Assembly: GCA_048268845.1 (NCBI GenBank)
Contig: JBLWUQ010000007.1
Span: 103,126 to 167,125 of the forward strand
Origin: Muriiphilus sp048268845
Lineage (GTDB): Bacteria > Pseudomonadota > Alphaproteobacteria > Rhodobacterales > Rhodobacteraceae
Length of the DNA: 64,000 nucleotides
Direction: 5' to 3'
A program made the position numbers and the translations under genes. Positions within the stretch are counted from its first letter, which is position 1, and each line of letters opens with the position of its first letter. The notes under the pieces are model-generated. The model saw only the letters and a program-made list of their open reading frames with translations. It did no database searches and had not been told where the DNA came from. Below are positions 60,619-64,000 of this stretch, piece by piece.

Positions 60619-61595
60619 GCCGCCTCCGCGTGCTCGGTCAGTGCGTCAGGCAGACAGGCCAGCACCGCCTTGGGATCGCGCCCCGACAATACTTCGCGCC
60701 TGAGCGCTGCGGGCGTGCCTGCCGCGTCCATATACCAGCCCAGATGCTTGCGAATGACCCGCATGCCCAGATCGGCGCCATAGAACGAAAGCGACGCCTC
60801 GTAATGCCCCGCGACCATGTCGATCAGCGCCGCACCCTCCGGCACCACTGGCGCAGGCCCGCCCGACAGCGAAGCCGCGATCTGGGCGATCAGCCAGGGC
60901 CGTCCGCCGGTCTTGCGGCCCACCATCACCCCGTCAGCGCCGGACAGCGCCAGCGCCGCGCGCGCATCGCCCACGCCGCCGATGTCGCCATTGGCGATCA
61001 CCGGGATCGACACCGCCGCTTTCACCGCCCGGATCGCCGCCCAATCGGCCCGGCCCTTGTAGAACTGGCAACGCGTGCGGCCGTGTATCGTCACCATCGC
61101 CACCCCGGCAGCCTCGGCCCGGCGCGCGATCTCGGGCGCGTTCAGCATGTCGCCATCCCAACCCAGCCGGGTCTTGAGCGTCACCGGCACATCGACCGCC
61201 GCCACCACCGCCTCGATCAACCGCAGCGCATGGTCGGGGTCGCGCATCAGGGCCGAGCCTGACAGCCCGCCCACCACCTTCCTGGCCGGGCATCCCATGT
61301 TGATGTCGACGATCCGCGCGCCGTTCGCTGCGACCATCCGCGCCGCCTCGCCGATCCAATAGGGGTCGCGCCCGGCAAGCTGCACCGCGGTGCCCTCGAT
61401 ACCGAATCCCAGTTCGGCCCGCTCGCGCACGCCGGGCTTGGCCTGCACCATCTCCTGACTCGCCACCATCTCGCTGACCACCAGCCCGGCACCGAAGCTC
61501 TGGACCAGATTGCGAAACGGCAGGTCAGTGATCCCGGCCATCGGGGCCAGAAAAACCGGCGAGTCGAGGTGGATATTGCCTAACGTCAGCGTCAA
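60615..61595 (-). CDS. dusB: tRNA-dihydrouridine synthase DusB (NifR3)
   Basis: 326 residues. An FMN enzyme that reduces specific uridines in tRNA. The FMN-binding N terminus FLAPMAGITDLPFRNL is followed by the catalytic C102 in INMGCPARKVVGG and HGRTRCQFYKG. The start is the TTG at 61595 (MTLTLGNIHLDSP); no ATG or GTG fits the N terminus. It is the first gene of the dusB(nifR3)-ntrB-ntrC arrangement known from Rhodobacter, where nifR3 was named by its operon. It is divergent from ispDF (168 bases). Confidence 0.93.
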   Translation of the reverse strand: MTLTLGNIHLDSPVFLAPMAGITDLPFRNLVQSFGAGLVVSEMVASQEMVQAKPGVRERAELGFGIEGTAVQLAGRDPYWIGEAARMVAANGARIVDINMGCPARKVVGGLSGSALMRDPDHALRLIEAVVAAVDVPVTLKTRLGWDGDMLNAPEIARRAEAAGVAMVTIHGRTRCQFYKGRADWAAIRAVKAAVSIPVIANGDIGGVGDARAALALSGADGVMVGRKTGGRPWLIAQIAASLSGGPAPVVPEGAALIDMVAGHYEASLSFYGADLGMRVIRKHLGWYMDAAGTPAALRREVLSGRDPKAVLACLPDALTEHAEAA

Positions 61596-61763
61596 ATGCC
61601 TTGTCCCTGTTCTGTCATCCGGAGCCTGGCCCGTGCCGCGCGCATCGGCCAAAGCTGCGCCGCTCGATATGCACGCATTTTCACCATTGCACAATATTTC
61701 ACCAGATTCATCGCTGCGCAAAGCCCCATTGTCCTCCAATTCAGCACCGCTTAACAGGGGCGC

Positions 61764-62894
61764 ATGGACATCGCAGCGATCATCGTCGCCGCCGGGCGCG
61801 GCACAAGGGCGGGTGGAGACGTGCCGAAACAATGGCGCGCGCTTCGCGGCCGCAGGGTCGCCGACTGGAGTGTTGCGGCCTTCACCGACCATCCCGCCGT
61901 GGGCCGCGTGGTGCTGGTGCTGCACCCTGACGACCTTGCGCAAGCGGCGGGCTTTTCCGACGTGACCATCGCCACAGGCGGCGCCACCCGCGACGCCAGT
62001 GTCGCCGCCGGGCTTGAGGCGCTTGCCGCCGATCCACCCGACCTCGTGCTGATCCACGACGTCGCCCGCCCGCTGGTGTCGCCCGATCTGATCGACCGGG
62101 TCATCGCGGCGCTCGCGCATCGCGCCGGCGCTGCCCCCGCACTCGCCGTCACCGATGCGCTCTGGACCGGCGAGGATGCCCGCGTCACTGGCACGCATGA
62201 CCGGACTGGGCTGTTTCGCGCTCAGACCCCGCAGGGTTTTCGCTTCGCCGCCATCCTCGCCGCCCACCGCGCCCACACCGGCGGGGCCGCCGACGATGTC
62301 GAGGTGGCGCGCGCGGCGGAGCTTGACGTGGGCATCGTCGAAGGCGACGAACGCAACCTGAAGATCACCGGCCCCGAGGATTTCGCGCGGGCCGAAGCGC
62401 TGATGGGAGAAGCCATGGATATCCGCACCGGTCAGGGCTTTGACGTCCACGCGTTCGAGCAAGGCGACGCCGTGATCCTCTGCGGCGTGAGCGTGCCGCA
62501 TGACAAGAAGCTCAAGGGCCATTCCGACGCCGATGTGGGAATGCACGCGCTGACCGACGCGATCTACGGGGCACTCGCCGAAGGCGACATCGGCCAGCAC
62601 TTCCCGCCCTCCGACCCCGAGTGGAAAGGTGCCGCCAGCGACATCTTCCTGCGCCACGCCACCTCCCGCGTCCGCGCACGCGGCTACGCCATCGCCAATG
62701 TCGACGTCACGCTGATCTGCGAACAGCCCAGGATCGGCCCCCATGCCGGGGCGATGCGCGCCGAACTGGCGCGCATCATCGGCATCGAGGCCGAACGGGT
62801 CAGCGTCAAGGCGACCACGTCCGAACGCCTCGGCTTCACCGGGCGCGAGGAAGGCATCGCCGCCATGGCGCTCGCAACGCTGGTCAAGACATGA
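61764..62894 (+). CDS. ispDF: Bifunctional IspD-IspF enzyme
   Basis: 376 residues. The fused enzyme runs two non-consecutive steps of the MEP isoprenoid pathway. The IspD cytidylyltransferase half (about 1-220) has IVAAGRGTRAGGDVPKQW and VLIHDVARPLV. The IspF cyclodiphosphate synthase half (about 219-376) has GQGFDVHAFEQG and HSDADVGMHALTDAI, followed by DIGQHFPPSDPEWKGA, which carry the metal- and substrate-binding residues. The fusion is usual in alphaproteobacteria. It overlaps pgpA by 4 bases (ATGA). Confidence 0.96.
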   Translation: MDIAAIIVAAGRGTRAGGDVPKQWRALRGRRVADWSVAAFTDHPAVGRVVLVLHPDDLAQAAGFSDVTIATGGATRDASVAAGLEALAADPPDLVLIHDVARPLVSPDLIDRVIAALAHRAGAAPALAVTDALWTGEDARVTGTHDRTGLFRAQTPQGFRFAAILAAHRAHTGGAADDVEVARAAELDVGIVEGDERNLKITGPEDFARAEALMGEAMDIRTGQGFDVHAFEQGDAVILCGVSVPHDKKLKGHSDADVGMHALTDAIYGALAEGDIGQHFPPSDPEWKGAASDIFLRHATSRVRARGYAIANVDVTLICEQPRIGPHAGAMRAELARIIGIEAERVSVKATTSERLGFTGREEGIAAMALATLVKT

Positions 62895-63382
62895 AACCGA
62901 TCATCGCCACCTTCCTCTATGTCGGCTACCTCAAGCCCGCCCCCGGCACCTGGGGCTCGCTCGCGGCACTGCCGATCCTCTGGGCGCTGCACCAGTTGGG
63001 CGGGCCATGGCTGGTGGCCGGCTTCATCTTCGCCGCCTTCCTTGTCGGCTGGTGGGCCACCGCAGGGCTGATCGCGGGACAGGAAAACAAGGACCCCTCC
63101 GAGATCGTCATCGACGAGGTCGTGGGCCAGGGCCTCGCGATCCTGCCGGTCTCGATCGGAGCGGCGGTGATGGGCGCAGAAGTGCTGGCGCTCTATCCCG
63201 GCTGGATCGCGGGTTTTCTGCTGTTTCGCCTGTTCGACATCTGGAAGCCCGGCCCGGTCGGCTGGGCCGACCGAAAGGGCGGCGCGCTCGGGGTGATGCT
63301 CGACGACGTGATCGCCGGGCTCTTTGCCGCTATCGGCGTCGTCGCCCTCGCCGCCGCCTCGCACCTCTTGCTGATGCCATGA
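62891..63382 (+). CDS. pgpA: Phosphatidylglycerophosphatase A
   Basis: 163 residues, about four membrane helices. It dephosphorylates phosphatidylglycerol phosphate to phosphatidylglycerol. Motifs: YLKPAPGTWGSLAALP near the N terminus, DPSEIVIDEVVGQ (acidic metal site), FRLFDIWKPGPVGWAD and GVMLDDVIAGLFA. It overlaps ispDF upstream and cinA downstream by 4 bases each (ATGA), forming a tight three-gene operon. Confidence 0.95.
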   Translation: MKPIIATFLYVGYLKPAPGTWGSLAALPILWALHQLGGPWLVAGFIFAAFLVGWWATAGLIAGQENKDPSEIVIDEVVGQGLAILPVSIGAAVMGAEVLALYPGWIAGFLLFRLFDIWKPGPVGWADRKGGALGVMLDDVIAGLFAAIGVVALAAASHLLLMP

Positions 63383-63852
63383 CCGACCCCGCCGCACTCC
63401 TCGCGCTCTGCCGCGCCAAGGGGCTGAAAGTCGCCACCGCCGAAAGCTGCACCGGCGGCATGGTCGGAGCAGCCCTGACCGACATCGCCGGATCGTCGGA
63501 TGTCTATGAGCGCGGCGTCATCACCTATTCCAACGCCGCCAAGATCGCCCTTCTGGGCGTGCGCCAAACCACGCTCGACACCCACGGCGCGGTGTCCGAA
63601 GAGGTCGCGGCGGAAATGGCCGCGGGGCTGCTGGCCCGCGCCCCGGTCGATATCGCGGTGTCGGTCACCGGCATCGCGGGACCGGGCGGCTCCGAACACA
63701 AGCCCGAAGGCCGGGTCTGCTTCGGGCTCGCCACCGCGACCGGCACGAGAACCGAAACCGTCGATTTCGGCGCACAGGGTCGCGCCCTTGTCCGCGCCGC
63801 CGCCACCGCCCACGCGCTCGCCCTGATCGCGGCCGCCGCCGAACGCGCCTGA
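63379..63852 (+). CDS. CinA-type nicotinamide-nucleotide amidohydrolase (PncC-like)
   Basis: 157 residues, the stand-alone CinA C-terminal domain. Motifs: VATAESCTGGMVGAALTDI, DVYERGVITYSNAAK and VSVTGIAGPGG. It deamidates nicotinamide mononucleotide to nicotinic acid mononucleotide in relatives. Its ATG overlaps the pgpA stop (ATGA, 63379-63382). It is the last gene before the IS element. Confidence 0.93.
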   Translation: MTDPAALLALCRAKGLKVATAESCTGGMVGAALTDIAGSSDVYERGVITYSNAAKIALLGVRQTTLDTHGAVSEEVAAEMAAGLLARAPVDIAVSVTGIAGPGGSEHKPEGRVCFGLATATGTRTETVDFGAQGRALVRAAATAHALALIAAAAERA

Positions 63853-63871
63853 CAGCTTCATCTTGGCCCAA

Positions 63872-64000
63872 GGGTCTATTCCAGCTCAGGTCCTGAGCGG
63901 TTTCATTCTGCAGGATCTGAGCAGGATCTTGTAGAGGTTGTTTTCGCGGTTGTTGAAGCGGAATTCGGTTTCCTTGAGGAAGGTCGGAAAGCTGGTTCTG
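63872..64000 (-). mobile_element. End of an IS1595-type insertion sequence, cut by window edge
   Basis: From about 63872 the sequence changes to GGGTCTATTCCAG, a plausible terminal inverted repeat, followed 14 bases later by the stop of a transposase read leftwards. The other end lies beyond the window. The sequence just before it (GCTTCATCTTGGC, 63854-63866) is the same 13-mer found after hemB, so the element seems to have inserted within a copy of the REP-like repeat. Confidence 0.6.
63886..64000 (-). CDS. IS1595-family transposase, C-terminal fragment
   Basis: 37 residues plus the stop are in frame to the right edge (stop TGA on the minus strand at 63886-63888). The fragment reads FPTFLKETEFRFNNRENN, then LYKILLRSCRMKPLRT. 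The LKETEFRFNNR...LYKILL pattern is the usual C terminus of ISXO2-like/IS1595 transposases. The N-terminal catalytic part is outside the window, so intactness cannot be judged. Confidence 0.7.
   Translation of the reverse strand, partial: RTSFPTFLKETEFRFNNRENNLYKILLRSCRMKPLRT

Overview
The window looks like a chromosomal segment of an alphaproteobacterium of the order Rhodobacterales (Rhodobacteraceae/Paracoccaceae type). The clues are very high G+C with strong third-position bias, a dusB(nifR3)-ntrB-ntrC-ntrY-ntrX-trkA-trkH-hfq-hflX cluster, an NtrC without the sigma-54 contact loop, a zinc-independent type HemB, a DUF5930-LytM/bactofilin pair, a prfA-prmC-DUF4167 cluster and a GAAC-N7-GAAC LexA box at uvrA. 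Most of it is core housekeeping DNA. I found no rRNA, tRNA, CRISPR array, prophage or integron. No gene-free stretch exceeds 300 bases. The largest gaps are 43729-43998 and 11272-11520, and both are described.

Layout. 1-6 kb: the end of an ACR3 arsenite exporter, queA with an AsmA-like envelope protein, and a bcp peroxiredoxin. 6-8 kb: a LytM-type peptidase translationally overlapped with a bactofilin. 8-13.4 kb: DUF2189, lipA, a Prx5-type peroxiredoxin, then prfA-prmC-DUF4167. 13.4-24 kb: two small secreted proteins, DUF1499, an M20 amidohydrolase with an agmatinase-like enzyme, mazG, a glycosyltransferase, an orphan iron-binding protein, then a LexA-boxed uvrA-nudix-patatin group. 24-27.7 kb: a large secreted VWA protein with at least ten 89-residue repeats, interrupted by 100 N. 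27.8-38.5 kb: rhodanese, lpdA, DUF4153, an XRE/cupin regulator with MFS and DUF924 genes, a benzoate-CoA-ligase-like enzyme, a FrnE-like DsbA protein and a Bcr/CflA exporter. 38.5-44.6 kb: mfd, a small membrane protein, hemB and a Tat lipoprotein. 44.6-49.6 kb: an operon of a 3-hydroxyisobutyrate-dehydrogenase-like enzyme, a secreted phospholipase-A2-like protein and two HupE-type membrane proteins, divergent from a penicillin acylase homologue. 49.6-61.6 kb: the nitrogen-regulation/potassium/Hfq cluster. 61.7-63.9 kb: ispDF-pgpA-cinA. The window ends inside an IS1595-type insertion sequence.

How genes work together. The dusB-ntrBC-ntrYX block encodes two nitrogen/redox two-component systems upstream of the TrkA-TrkH potassium uptake pair and the RNA chaperone Hfq. 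The LytM peptidase and bactofilin form a cell-shape module. uvrA and mfd serve nucleotide excision repair, and only uvrA shows a LexA box. The least conventional loci are the VWA repeat protein, whose repeat number is unresolved, and the PLA2-like/HupE operon. I saw no clear evidence of a wholly new multigene system.
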